Below, one piece after another: positions 45,495-58,600 of a DNA stretch of 64,000 nucleotides. Numbering within the stretch: position 1 is the stretch's first letter; each line of letters starts with the position of its first letter. Source of the DNA: Salipiger pentaromativorans (lineage in GTDB: Bacteria > Pseudomonadota > Alphaproteobacteria > Rhodobacterales > Rhodobacteraceae); contig NZ_JAMDHK010000003.1 in assembly GCF_024721115.1 (NCBI RefSeq), positions 1 through 64,000 on the forward strand. Direction: 5' to 3'. Under the pieces are notes generated by a model, which worked only from the letters and a program-made list of their open reading frames with translations, made no database searches and was not told the origin of the DNA. A program made the position numbers and the translations under genes.

Positions 45495-48400
45495 TCAGAG
45501 CAGGACCATGTCCGGGGTCAGTTCGTTGAGCGCGGTATGCGCAAAGACGATCTCGACACCCTGATCCGAGAACACCAGATCGCCGCCGACCTCGGTCATA
45601 TGCGCCAGCGCCTCCCCGGCATCGGCATAGCCGAAGCCGGTCAGTTCGAGATAATCCCAGGGCTCGAGATCCAGCACATGATGGCTGCCGCCATCCGCCT
45701 GCGCGAACCGGAAGGCATCCGCATAAAGCCCGCCGGCCAGCCAGTTCTCGCCCGTGCCGCCGTCCAGCACATCCTGCGCGACGTCGCCGGTGCCGTGGTC
45801 GATGCCCCGGATCCAGGCCTTGAGAGCGTCGGCGGTGCTGTTCACGAATTCGGTGCTTTGCGAAAAGCCCAGCACCACCTCGGCCCGGCCCATGCCGCCG
45901 TCGAGCCGCGCCACCCAGTTGGCCAGCCCGGTGGCATCGGGATCGCGACCCAGCACATTGTTGTAAAGCAGCGTGACAAAGCCCGCATTGTCGAGCGCCC
46001 CATAGGTGTTCTGGAACTCGGTGCTGTTCACAAAGCCCGAGATGACATCCAGAAGCTCGGTGCCGTCGGCCAGACGCGCGGTCCAGTTGGCAAAGCCGGT
46101 GGGTTCCGGTTCGCGGTCGAGCGTCGCCTGATAGAGACGATAGACATCGTCGCTCCACAGCGCCTGCGAGCTGGCCATGGCATAGGCCCGCGCGGCATCG
46201 GCGGTATTATTCACGAATTCAGGGCTTTGCGAAAAGCCCAGCACCACCTGCGTCCGGGTCATCCCCTCATCGAGCCGCGCCACCCAGCTGGCCAGCCCGC
46301 CCGCATCCGGATCGCGGTCCAGAACGTTGTTGTAGAGCAGCGTCACGAAACCTTCGTTTTCGAGCGCGCCATAGGTGTTCTGGAACTCGGGGCTGGCCAC
46401 GAAGCCGTTGATCACCTGCAACACGCTGTGCGAGCCGGTAAAGAGCCGCTCGGTCCAGTTCGCAAGCCCGGTCCCGTCCGGCGCGCGGTCCAGCGTCGCC
46501 TGATAGAGCCGGTAGACCGTTGCGGCGTCGTCGGGCGCATAGGCCGCATCGAACCCGTCGCCGAAGAGGTAATCATTGTCGGCGCCGCCGTCGAGCAGGT
46601 CGCCCCCCGCGCCGCCATCGACGGTGTCGGCGCCTTCGAGCCCGGACAGCGTGTTGCGCTCGGCGCCGCCCTCGAGCCGGTCGTCCCCGGATGTCCCGGT
46701 TTCGCTGACCGGCTGCGGCTGCACCACGCCGCTGCGCGCGACAAGCCGTTCCTGCGTGCCCTCGCCGTCGTAATAGCTGACCGTCAGGATCAGCCGTGCG
46801 CCCGCGTCATCGGCGGTGGGGGTGTAGATCTCATCCTGTGAGACCACCACACCGTCGCGGCTCCAGGCGTAGGAGAAAGTACCGAGCCCGTCTTCGTCGC
46901 TGATCCCGCTGGTGTCGGGCTGCAACGCCGTGCCCACCTCGGCGAAGGCCGCCAGCAGCACCTCGCCCTGCGGGGCATCGTTGACATTCGCCACGACGCC
47001 GCTGCCAAAGCTGGTCGCGCTCTCCGCATGCTGGAAATCGTCCACCAGATCGACCCGAACGGTGACCCGGGTGCCCACATCCTCCTGCGTGAGCATATAG
47101 CTCGCGCCGGTCGCGCCGGGGATTTCCTCACCGTCGCGCAACCATTGATAGCGGACGCTCGCCATCTCGAACCCGGCCTCCGAAGGCGCCGCCGCGCTCT
47201 GGATGTCGTCGGGATCGGAGAGGTTCGAGAGATCGACGGTCAGCGTTTCGCCCTCGGTCATCTCGCCCTCGACCGACAGCGTGCCGGTCAGGGCGTTGTT
47301 CCGGGTCAGCCCCTCGAAGATCACGCTGGCGCCGGTGTCGTCGAAGGTCAGCACGCGGTTACCATCGCCGTTGTAGGATACGGCAAACGCGGCCGTTCCC
47401 GCATCGCCGACCAGCGCGAAAGCGTCGGTGTAGTAATAGAAATCCGTCAGCAGCGTATCAAAGGCCCCGTGGAGCCGGAACAGATCCGCGTCATAGCCGC
47501 CGGTCAGCGTGCTGTCGCCGTAAAGCCCGGCTTCCAGCGTATCCTCGCCACGCTCGCCATCCAGGACATCGCCGCCCTCTGTCGCGTAGAGCAGATCGTC
47601 GCCAGCGTCGCCGAGGATCGAATCCGCCGCCTGCGTGCCCCAGATCGTATCGCCCCCCGTGCCCCCCTCGATCCGGTCGAAAACCGCATAGCCACCGACA
47701 TCGGAAAGGTCGAAAAGCACACCGTCATCGGTCGCGCGCAGCGGGCCTGCGGTGAGGTCGAGCAGTTCGATCCCGACGATGCTGCCGAACCCGGCCAACG
47801 GCGCGCCGGAATAGAGATAGGTGTCGGTGCCGGTCCCGCCATCGACCGTATCGGTACCGCCGAAACCGGTGATCGTGTCGTTGCCGGGCCCGCCCATCAG
47901 AAGGTTGTCGTCGCCATCGCCCTCGATCAGGTCGTCGCCATCGCCGCCCTCGAGGGTCTCGAAGCCCAGCAGCACGCTGCGGGTGCCCGATCCGTCGATG
48001 GCCTCGGCATAGCCATATTGCAGCGAGGCAGTGCCGCCGCCGTCGCCCATCCGGAACGTATCGCTGCCGTCGCCACCATCGTGACGGTCGCTGCCGGCGC
48101 TCTGGATCACCAGATCGTCGCCATCCCCGGCGCTGGTGCTGTCGTCACCCGCAGTGCCGGGCAGCGTGTCGTCGCCCTCGGTCCCGGGCTCGGGGGTGTA
48201 GAGATCGCTGTCCTTGTAGGCCAACCGCGTGACCGACGAACCCTGATGGAACCAGAGCGCGAGAATCCCGTCCTCGGTCGCTGCAACGGCGGGCGCGTAG
48301 AAATTGGAGTTCGTGGTGCCGGTGTAATTCGACACATCGAACCAGTCGCCCAGCGCGCCATCCTCGTCGAGAAACACCGTGAAGGCATGGGCGCCGCGCG

Positions 48401-49763
48401 CCATCCCCTCCGCCGAGCTGGGGTTCACCTCGATCGTGAGCCAGGCGCCGCCATCGGGATCGGCCACCAGCGACGGGCCGAAATTGGTCCACGCCCCCTC
48501 ATAGGGTTCGGCGATGGCGCTTTCAGAAACCACCCCGTCTTCGTAAAGCACCAGCGTGAGCTGCCCGTCATCGGTTCCGATCACCGCGGCAAAGCGGTTG
48601 TCGGACAGCACCGCATAGCTGGTGTAATAAATCCGCACATCCTGTGGCGTTTCGAACAACGTCCCAAGGGCCGGCCCGTCGCTGCTGCCACCGATGACCC
48701 GAAAGCTCAGATGCTCGGTGCCGAGGCTGCCGCCGCCATGGATCAGGACGGATTGCCCCTCCAGCCCGACAAGCCCGGCGCCGGTCTGGAAATTGCTGTA
48801 ATCGTCGATCTGGCCGGTTGTGCCCAGATAGGCGGCGGTCGCATCGAAAGACTGCACGCTGTAGCGATAGCTGCCGCCGCTGTCATAGCCGGTGCCCACG
48901 GCAATGGTGCCATCCGCGAGTTCCTCGAGGCTGATATTGTCGCTGTAAAGCCGCAGGCTGCTCAGCACCGCGACCGGCGCCTCGCGCGGCGTGCCGTCCG
49001 CGTCGAAGATCTGCATCCAGACCGTATCGCGGTCGCGGGTGCTGTCGGGATCGTCCGAGGCGACAACCCAGACCATGGCGATGCCACCATCCTGCAACGC
49101 GACGATCTGCCCGCCCCGGATCCCGACAAACTGCCCCCCCACGCCGGCCGAGGCTTCGTCGGGCGTGCTTTCCCACAGGATCTGCCCGTCGGAATCCATC
49201 GCCCGGAGCACGAAGCGTTCCTCGCCGCGATCGCTGCTGCCCGTGAGGTCGAGCAGTTGCACGACCGTTCCGTCGGGCCGGGACACCACCCGCGAGGCAA
49301 TCGGTTCGTTGTAGTAATAGCCGGTATCGTCGGTGATCGGCATCGACTTCGCGTAAAAGGGCAGATCGGGCCATTCCAGCGCGTGATCGGTGCCGTCGGG
49401 ATCGGTCAGCGTCTCGACATCGCGCAGCAGCGCCTGCCCGACGATGTTGAAGGTGTTGTTCGGAAGGTTCTCGGTCAGCAGCAGAACGCGCGTGGTGTAG
49501 CCCGCGAACAGCATCGGGTCGATCTGCTCGAACGCATAGGTCGGCGTCAGAAGGGTGTTGCCGGGATCGACATCCTCGACCGCCACCGTGTCGGACCCGT
49601 CGCCGCCGTCGATCCGCTCCACCGACTCGAGCGGATAGGTAATGCGGCTGGCCCAGGTTTCTCCGAAGAAGATCCAGTCGTCTCCCGGTCCCGCATAGAT
49701 CACATCCGCACTCGAACTGGTGATGATACTGTCGTCGCCGGGGGTGCCGAAAATAGTGCTCAT
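45495..49763 (-). CDS. Large RTX/DUF4214 secreted protein, 1422 residues
   Basis: The protein starts with RTX-type Gly/Asp nonapeptides (FGTPGDDSI..., YAGPGDDW). A region of repeated strands that resembles a beta-propeller (about residues 100-490) follows, then more RTX blocks (GGDGDDLIEGDGDDNLLMGG and others, about 520-800). Next come one Ig-like unit of the kind repeated in the 2468-residue neighbour (SLSVEGEMTEGETLTV..., QWLRDGEEIPGATGASY), another RTX block, and two DUF4214 units (VYRLYQATLDRAPDG..., EFQNTYGAL..., VVLGFSQSPEFVNN). There is no N-terminal signal peptide; a C-terminal type I secretion signal is expected in the last 60 residues. RTX repeats bind calcium after export. No transporter genes are nearby. 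Confidence 0.8.
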   Translation of the reverse strand: MSTIFGTPGDDSIITSSSADVIYAGPGDDWIFFGETWASRITYPLESVERIDGGDGSDTVAVEDVDPGNTLLTPTYAFEQIDPMLFAGYTTRVLLLTENLPNNTFNIVGQALLRDVETLTDPDGTDHALEWPDLPFYAKSMPITDDTGYYYNEPIASRVVSRPDGTVVQLLDLTGSSDRGEERFVLRAMDSDGQILWESTPDEASAGVGGQFVGIRGGQIVALQDGGIAMVWVVASDDPDSTRDRDTVWMQIFDADGTPREAPVAVLSSLRLYSDNISLEELADGTIAVGTGYDSGGSYRYSVQSFDATAAYLGTTGQIDDYSNFQTGAGLVGLEGQSVLIHGGGSLGTEHLSFRVIGGSSDGPALGTLFETPQDVRIYYTSYAVLSDNRFAAVIGTDDGQLTLVLYEDGVVSESAIAEPYEGAWTNFGPSLVADPDGGAWLTIEVNPSSAEGMARGAHAFTVFLDEDGALGDWFDVSNYTGTTNSNFYAPAVAATEDGILALWFHQGSSVTRLAYKDSDLYTPEPGTEGDDTLPGTAGDDSTSAGDGDDLVIQSAGSDRHDGGDGSDTFRMGDGGGTASLQYGYAEAIDGSGTRSVLLGFETLEGGDGDDLIEGDGDDNLLMGGPGNDTITGFGGTDTVDGGTGTDTYLYSGAPLAGFGSIVGIELLDLTAGPLRATDDGVLFDLSDVGGYAVFDRIEGGTGGDTIWGTQAADSILGDAGDDLLYATEGGDVLDGERGEDTLEAGLYGDSTLTGGYDADLFRLHGAFDTLLTDFYYYTDAFALVGDAGTAAFAVSYNGDGNRVLTFDDTGASVIFEGLTRNNALTGTLSVEGEMTEGETLTVDLSNLSDPDDIQSAAAPSEAGFEMASVRYQWLRDGEEIPGATGASYMLTQEDVGTRVTVRVDLVDDFQHAESATSFGSGVVANVNDAPQGEVLLAAFAEVGTALQPDTSGISDEDGLGTFSYAWSRDGVVVSQDEIYTPTADDAGARLILTVSYYDGEGTQERLVARSGVVQPQPVSETGTSGDDRLEGGAERNTLSGLEGADTVDGGAGGDLLDGGADNDYLFGDGFDAAYAPDDAATVYRLYQATLDRAPDGTGLANWTERLFTGSHSVLQVINGFVASPEFQNTYGALENEGFVTLLYNNVLDRDPDAGGLASWVARLDEGMTRTQVVLGFSQSPEFVNNTADAARAYAMASSQALWSDDVYRLYQATLDREPEPTGFANWTARLADGTELLDVISGFVNSTEFQNTYGALDNAGFVTLLYNNVLGRDPDATGLANWVARLDGGMGRAEVVLGFSQSTEFVNSTADALKAWIRGIDHGTGDVAQDVLDGGTGENWLAGGLYADAFRFAQADGGSHHVLDLEPWDYLELTGFGYADAGEALAHMTEVGGDLVFSDQGVEIVFAHTALNELTPDMVLL

Positions 49764-50077
49764 TCGAAGGCCTTCAATTTCAATAGATTTCCGTTCGCAG
49801 TGCCTTTGTGAACAAACGATTACGCAGGGGCAAGCGGAAAGCCGCCGATTGCGCCACGCTCACGCAAGGGCAGCGCGCCCAGTACGCACCTGCCCTGCTG
49901 CACGAGCGGCTAGCGACGCGGCACAATCCCGACTTTCGCGGAATGGGGGCGTTAACAGCGCCTTTTCGCCCCCGATAGGTGCTTTTCGCTACAGGTCCGG
50001 GATGCTACAGGCTCTTCCCGTGACGTGCCGCACGGACCGCGGCCGGCAAATTCCAGCAATTGGAGGGGCTCTGTAAT
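49764..50077. promoter_or_regulatory. Divergent region between RTX gene and icd
   Basis: This 314-bp gap should hold promoters for both directions. TTTGT-GA-ACAAA (49805-49816) is a perfect 5-bp dyad 42 bp upstream of the RTX start and may be an operator. A GGAGGGG ribosome-binding site precedes icd. I saw no convincing -35/-10 pairs. Confidence 0.35.
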
Positions 50078-52282
<2,205 letters not shown>

Positions 52283-52315
52283 GCCCCGCGCGCGCCTTGC
52301 GCCCGGTCTGAAACA

Positions 52316-52345
52316 GCCCCCGCCCGGTCCTCCGGGCGGGGGTTT
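52316..52345 (+). terminator. Intrinsic terminator of icd
   Basis: CCCCCGCCCGG (52316-52326), a TCCT loop and CCGGGCGGGGG (52331-52341) form an 11-bp perfect stem followed by TTTT, 33 bp beyond the icd stop. Confidence 0.85.
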
Positions 52346-52413
52346 TCGTTCCTGGCCCCTGTCCCGCCCGCCCGGCGTGGCTGAGGATCGGACAAAGACC
52401 GGAACATCGCTCG

Positions 52414-52487
52414 GGACGGTTCCCGAGAGCGGGCTCTATCGGCTTGACATGAAAGCCTTTTCATCGTCGTCTCACCGGGAACCGTCC
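52414..52487 (+). promoter_or_regulatory. Nested inverted repeats upstream of giant gene
   Basis: GGACGGTTCCCG (52414-52425) and CGGGAACCGTCC (52476-52487) are perfect 12-bp inverted arms. Between them lie TTGACA (52444-52449), a perfect -35 hexamer, and a smaller dyad ATGAAA-gcct-TTTCAT (52449-52464) overlapping it. The gene starts 125 bp further on. This is a plausible repressor-controlled promoter; the -10 is not obvious. Confidence 0.45.
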
Positions 52488-52611
52488 GGCCCCCGGCGCC
52501 GCTTCGCCCTCAGCGCGAGCAGACCGGCAGGGTATCCCCACCGGGAACGGGCAGACTGGAGACGGGCGCCTTCGGGCCTCCCCACAAAGATCGAAGCGGA
52601 AGAGCCTGGTC

Positions 52612-55600
52612 ATGGGTACGGCGATCACTGGTAACGGCAGTCTGGTTTCCGGGCTGGGCGGCCCCGAGGGCTATGGCGAGATCCGGCTGCCCAACATCGA
52701 CGATTTTCAACTGCGCGTCGATGTCTCGGCGGTGTTCGCGAACGGGTTCGTCATCGGCGGACGCAGCTACAGCGCCACCGATTTCCGCGTCAGCACCAAT
52801 GGCTTTGTCGCGTTCGGCCCCAACGCCTATTACTACGACACCAACCACATCCCGACCGGCCAGACAGAGCCGGTGATCGCCGCGCTCTGGACCGACATCG
52901 CCCCGCATTTCAACAATGCCCGCATCTATGTGGATGTGGATCCCGTCGGCGATGTGGTCACCATCACCTGGCTCGACGTGCTGCCCTACCAATACAACCG
53001 GACCGCTGGCGGCAGCTCGTTCCAGATTCAGCTTTTCGACCGTCCCGGCGACGATTTCGACGTGGTGCTGCGCTATGGGAATGTGACCTGGGGCGCCTCC
53101 GATCCCGCCGGCCCCGCGGCCTCCGGTGTCGCCCTCGGCGAGTTCGTGGCGACCACCTCGGCCTCGGGCGATGCCGCGCGCAGCGCCCAGCTCGACACCA
53201 CGACCGGCAACACCGGGCAGACCGGCATGTGGGTCTTTCAGTACCTCTCGCCCACGCTGCACGCGCCCGATGCGGGCGACGTGCGTTTCGAGATGTCCGA
53301 AGACGGTCTTCTCACGCTCACCCCCACGCAGATTCTGGCCAGTTCGAGCGACGCGGACCACGACGTACTCTCGCTTGCCGCCGTGGGGAGCATGAGCAAC
53401 GGCACGCTGGTGCAAAACGCCGATGGCAGCCTGTCCATCGCACCGGCGGAGAATTTCAACGGCGAGCTGAGCTTTACCTTCACCGTCTCGGACGGTCGGC
53501 GCAGCAGCACCGCGACCGCCCGCATCGACGTGGCCCCGGTCAACGACGCCCCCACCGCCGAGGGCGAGGAGATGAAGGGCTTTGCCGGCGTCGCCATGCA
53601 GATCGCCGCCGAGACGCTGCTGGCCAACGACAGCGACATCGACGGCGACACGCTGTCGATCGTCGCCGTGGACAGCGCCTTTGGCGGCACCGTCGCGCTG
53701 AACGAGGACGGCTCGGTCCTGTTCACCCCAGATGACGGGCTCGTCGGGCCGGCGGGCTTTTCCTATACGATCAGCGATCCCGACGGGCTGACCGCAACCG
53801 CGACCGCGACGGTGAACGTGCGCGAGGCGGTGACCGAGGTCACCCTGCGGAACCTCGACGGCGCGGAGGGGGTCAAGCTGACCGCCGAGCTGCTCGGCGG
53901 CACGGCGACGCTGCTGGGCGACGTCAATGGCGACGGGCGCGCCGATCTGCTGATTGGCGGACGGTCGGAATGGAGCAACGCCATCAGCAACCTTGTCATC
54001 GGCGACAACTATCTGGTCTACGGCCGCGCCGGCGGCTATGCCGACCTGCTCGGCTCGGTCATCGGCGGACCGGCGGTGTTTCTCGAGAACGAGGCCGGCG
54101 GCGCCACCACGCGCATCGCCCCGCTGGGCGTTTCGGTCGCGACCGGCGCGAGCATGGCCCCGGCGGGCGATGTCAACGGCGACGGGCTGGCGGATTTCCT
54201 CATCTCCTCGCGGAACGCCCGCGCCAATGGCCAGGACGGTGCCGGCATCGTGCATCTGGTCTATGGCCAGGCCGGCGGTTTCGGCACCGACCTGACGCTG
54301 TCGGGGCTGAGCGGCGCGCGCGGCGCCACCATCCAGGGCACCACCCGCAACCAGTTTCTGGGGGCCGGCGTGATCGGGGTCGGCGATGTCAACGGCGACG
54401 GCTATGCAGACATCATGATCTCGGCCACCCGCGCGACGGTGGACGGGCGCGCTCAGGCCGGCGAGAGCTATGTGTTCTTCGGCGGCCCCGGCGGCGCCGG
54501 GCTGAGCGGCACGCTCACCATCGCCGACGCGGATCTGGTCTTGCAGGGGGGCCATGCCTATCAGATGAGCGGCGCCGCGCTGGCCGGCGTCGGCGATGTC
54601 AACGGCGACGGTATCGACGACATGCTGATCGGCGCCCCGGATACGCTGAGCGCCGGCACCGGCACCCATGCGGCGGCCTATCTCGTCTATGGCTCCCGCA
54701 GCTACGGCAGCCGGACCCTCGACCTCACCGCGCTCACCCCCGATCAAGGCATCGCCTTTACGCTTCCGGCCGCGGACACCGCCCTGGGCGCCCATGTGGC
54801 CGCCATCGGCGACATCAACGGCGACGGGCTTCCCGATTTCGCCATCTCGGCGGAATATGCCAGCGTGAACGGCGTTGCGAACAGCGGCAGCGTCTATGTG
54901 ATCTTTGGCAAGCGTGGCGGGCTCGACGCCGGGATCGACCTCTCCACGCTCAACGGCAGCGACGGGTTCCGCATCGACGGCGCGGCGGGGGCACGACTCG
55001 GCTATGGCGCGATCACCGCGGCGGGCGATTTCAACAATGACGGCATTGACGATCTGGCCCTGCTGTCGCTGCTCGACCCGGCCGTCGACGGAAGCGACGG
55101 CACCGGCCGCGCCTATGTCATCTACGGATCGGAGGCCGGGATGCCCGCCACGCTTTCGGTCGAGGCGCTGAACGGCGTGCGCGGGATCACCCTCGACAAC
55201 AGCTTCGTGCAGCGCCTGCTTTCGGTTGCCGGCGGCGGCGACCTGAACGGCGACGGTATCGACGATCTGGTGCTGACCGGCAGCGACGACCGCAGCTATA
55301 TCGTCTACGGCTTCGACAATGCCTCGCCGATCTCTCCCAGCGCGCCGCAGCTCGTCAATGACGAGCTCGTCGCGCTGGCGAATACCGGGCTGATCATCGC
55401 GGCCGCGGACCTGCTGGCCAACGACAGCGACAACCGGCCGCTGGTCACCGGCATCGCCGAGGTGTTCGGCGCCAGCCATGGCACCGTCACGCTGACCGCC
55501 GAGGGCGATCTGCGCTTTGTTCCCGAGACCAATTTCATCGGCGAGGCCGGCTTCAGCTACCGGGTGATCGACGAGGACGGCGAGGCCGCCAGCGCGCGCG

Positions 55601-58600
55601 TCACCGTGCAGGTGCAGGAGCATCCGGCACCGGCCAGCATTTCGGGCGATCTTACCGGAACCGTCGATGAAAGCGCCCCGGCGCAGCGCGCCTCGGGACG
55701 GATCCTCGTCAGCGACCCGAACACCGGCGAGGGCCGGCTCGCCCCCATCGACCCCGCCGCGCTCGACGGGCTTTATGGCACGTTCACGCTCAGCTCCACC
55801 GGGCTCTGGAGCTATACGATCGACCCCGCCAGCCCCGCCTTTGCCGCGCTGGACGACGGCGATGTCGCGGTCGAACAGCTCACGGTGCAAAGCCTCGACG
55901 GCAGCCGCTCGGCCACGATCAATGTCAGCGTCGTCGGGCGCGACGAGACCGAGCTGGCGCGCAGCGGCGACAGCTTCGTGCTGAACCTCGACCGCTCGGA
56001 CCACAAGTTCGACCTCGACAGCGCGCTGCTCAGCGGCGGCAGCCGGGCCGTGGTCTGGACCGCAACGATGCAGGACGGCTCGGGCACAGGGGTCTATCTG
56101 CGCACCGTCAGCGCCAGCGGCGACCCGGTCTCGACCGAGCTGCCGCTGGCCACGGCCACCCAGCTCGACCAGCGCCATCCGGTTGTGGCCGGCATGAGCA
56201 ACGGCGGCTTCATGGTGGCCTGGCAGGATTTCTCCGGCGGCGCCAACACGCCCCCCGCCATCGAGCTGCGCAGCTTCAACCTGTTCGGTCCCGCGACGGG
56301 CACCTTCCGGCTGACCCATATCGACGGGCTGCTTGACCCGCTGGTGCTGGGGCTGGAAGGCGGCGGCGCGCTGGTGCTCGCCCAGCGCCGCGGGTTTCCC
56401 GACAACGACAATGCGCTGGTGCTGCAACGCTTCGACGCGACAGCCCAGCCGGTGGGCGGCCTCATCGAGCTGCCCGGAAATCCCGGCGCCGAGACCAACC
56501 CCGCGCTGGCGCAGCTTGCCGATGGCTCGATCCTGCTGACCTGGCAGACCTCCGGCGTGCTGATGATGCAGCGGCTGACCGCCAACGGTCATCCCAGCGG
56601 CACCCCCTTCGCCACCGGCATCGACGATGTCGGCGGCATGGGCGCCAAGGTCACCGCGCTGAACGGTGGCGGCTATGTGCTGAGCTGGGATGCGACCGGC
56701 GGCGACGCATTGGGCGTCAAGGCGCAGATCTTCGATGCGGCGGGCGTTGCGCTGACCGGCGAAATCCTGGTCGATCCCGACGCGGTGATGGCGCTCGGCC
56801 ATGCCGTAACCGCGCTCGACGATGGCGGTTTTGCCCTGGCCTGGGCCCGCGTGGTCGATGGCCGGACCCTCGTCGGCCTCCAGGCCTTCGACGCCGCCGG
56901 CACCGCCGCCGGCGCCATCCTCGAGGCCGGCGTCATCGCCGCGTTCACCGACACGACGCTGTTCGACCTGCTGCCCATCGGTCTCGAAGGCAGCGGCACC
57001 ACCGATCTGACGGTATATTTCCCGCAGGTTCCCGAGGGCAGCGCCACCAGCGACATCGTCGGCCAGACCGTCGAGATCGTCCTGCCCATCGAGATGACGT
57101 TGCAGGACGACACCCATACCGTCGTCGAGGGCGGCACCACCTTGCAGGCGGCGCTGTTCGACAACGACAGCGGGTTCCGCCTGCATGTGGTGGCGGTGGA
57201 CGGCCAGAGCGTCGATGGCACGCTGGATCTCGCCGGGCCGGTCGGCACGCTGACGATCACCGCCGGCGGCCTGCTGCGCTATGTCACCGACGATCCGGAC
57301 AACCAGCTTGCCAAGGGCATGTCCGCGACCCAGGTCTGGCAGGTCACCGTCGAGGACGGCGCCGGCAATCGCAGCACCCAGTCGCTGGAGATCACCGTGC
57401 TGGGCTCGGGCGAGACGGTCACCCGGATCGGCACGCCCGGGGCGGACAGTCTCGAGGGCGGGTTCGGAGACGACAGTCTCGACGGTCTGGCGGGCAACGA
57501 CACGCTGGACGGCGGGTCGGGGGCCGACACGCTGACCGGCGGATCGGGCAGCGACCGGCTGACCGGCGGCGCGGGTCCGGATCTGTTCATTCTCTCGCCC
57601 GGCAGCGACGACGACGTGCTGACCGATTTCGATTTCTCCGAGGACAGCCTCGACCTCTCGGCCTTCGACACGACCAGCCTCGCGGCCTGGCAGACCCGCT
57701 ATGACAGCGCCACCGGCAACCGCATCGTGACCCTCGCCGAAGGCGGCACGCTGACCTTCGAGGGGATCGGCGTGGAGAACTTCGCCCCCACCGGCAGCCT
57801 TCAGGTCACCGGCACCGCGCAACAAGGCGAGACCCTGAGCGCCGATGCCTCGGGCATCAGCGATGCCGATGGCCTAGGCCCCCTGCCCGCCACCCTGCAA
57901 TGGCTGCGCGACGGCGAGCCCATCGACGGTGCCACCGGCACCACCTATCTGCTCACCCAGGAGGATGTCGGCCACCGCATCGAGCTGCGCTACAGCTACA
58001 CCGACCTCTTCGGCACGGCGGAGCAGGTGACCGCCCTCGCCGCAGAAAACGTGACCAATGTGAACGACCTGCCCTCCGGCACGCTCACCGTCACCGGCAC
58101 CGCGCAACAAGGCGAGACCCTGAGCGCCGATACCTCGGGTATCACCGATGCCGATGGCCTAGGCCCCCTGCCCGCCACCCTGCAATGGCTGCGCGACGGC
58201 GAGCCCATCGACGGTGCCACCGGCACCACCTATCTGCTCACCCAGGAGGATGTCGGCCACCGCATCGAGCTGCGCTACAGCTACACCGACCTCTTCGGCA
58301 CCGCAGAGCAGGTCACCGCCCTCGCCGCAGAAAACGTGACCAATGTGAACGACCTGCCCTCAGGTACGCTCACCGTCACCGGCACCGCGCAACAAGGCGA
58401 GACCCTGAGCGTCGATGCCTCGGGTATCAGCGATGCCGACGGAATGGGCCCCCTGCCCGCCACCCTGCAATGGCTGCGCGACGGAGAGCCCATCGACGGC
58501 GCCACCGGCACCACCTATCTGCTCACCCAGGAGGATGTCGGCCACCGCATCGAGCTGCGTTACAGCTACACCGATCTGACCGGCACCTCGGAAAGCGTCA

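Noticed and set aside
47028-49811. 927-codon plus-strand frame opposite the RTX gene
   Set aside because: Shadow frame with no domains; the minus strand holds clear RTX and DUF4214 repeats.
52510-57825. 1771-codon minus-strand open frame opposite the giant gene
   Set aside because: It is an antisense shadow caused by GC-rich codon bias; the plus strand encodes recognisable FG-GAP, VCBS and RTX domains, while the minus frame has no known domain and is Arg/Gly/His-rich.
57811-58580. CRISPR-like or mobile repeat array
   Set aside because: The repeats are contiguous, in frame and encode an Ig-like domain; there are no spacers or terminal inverted repeats.
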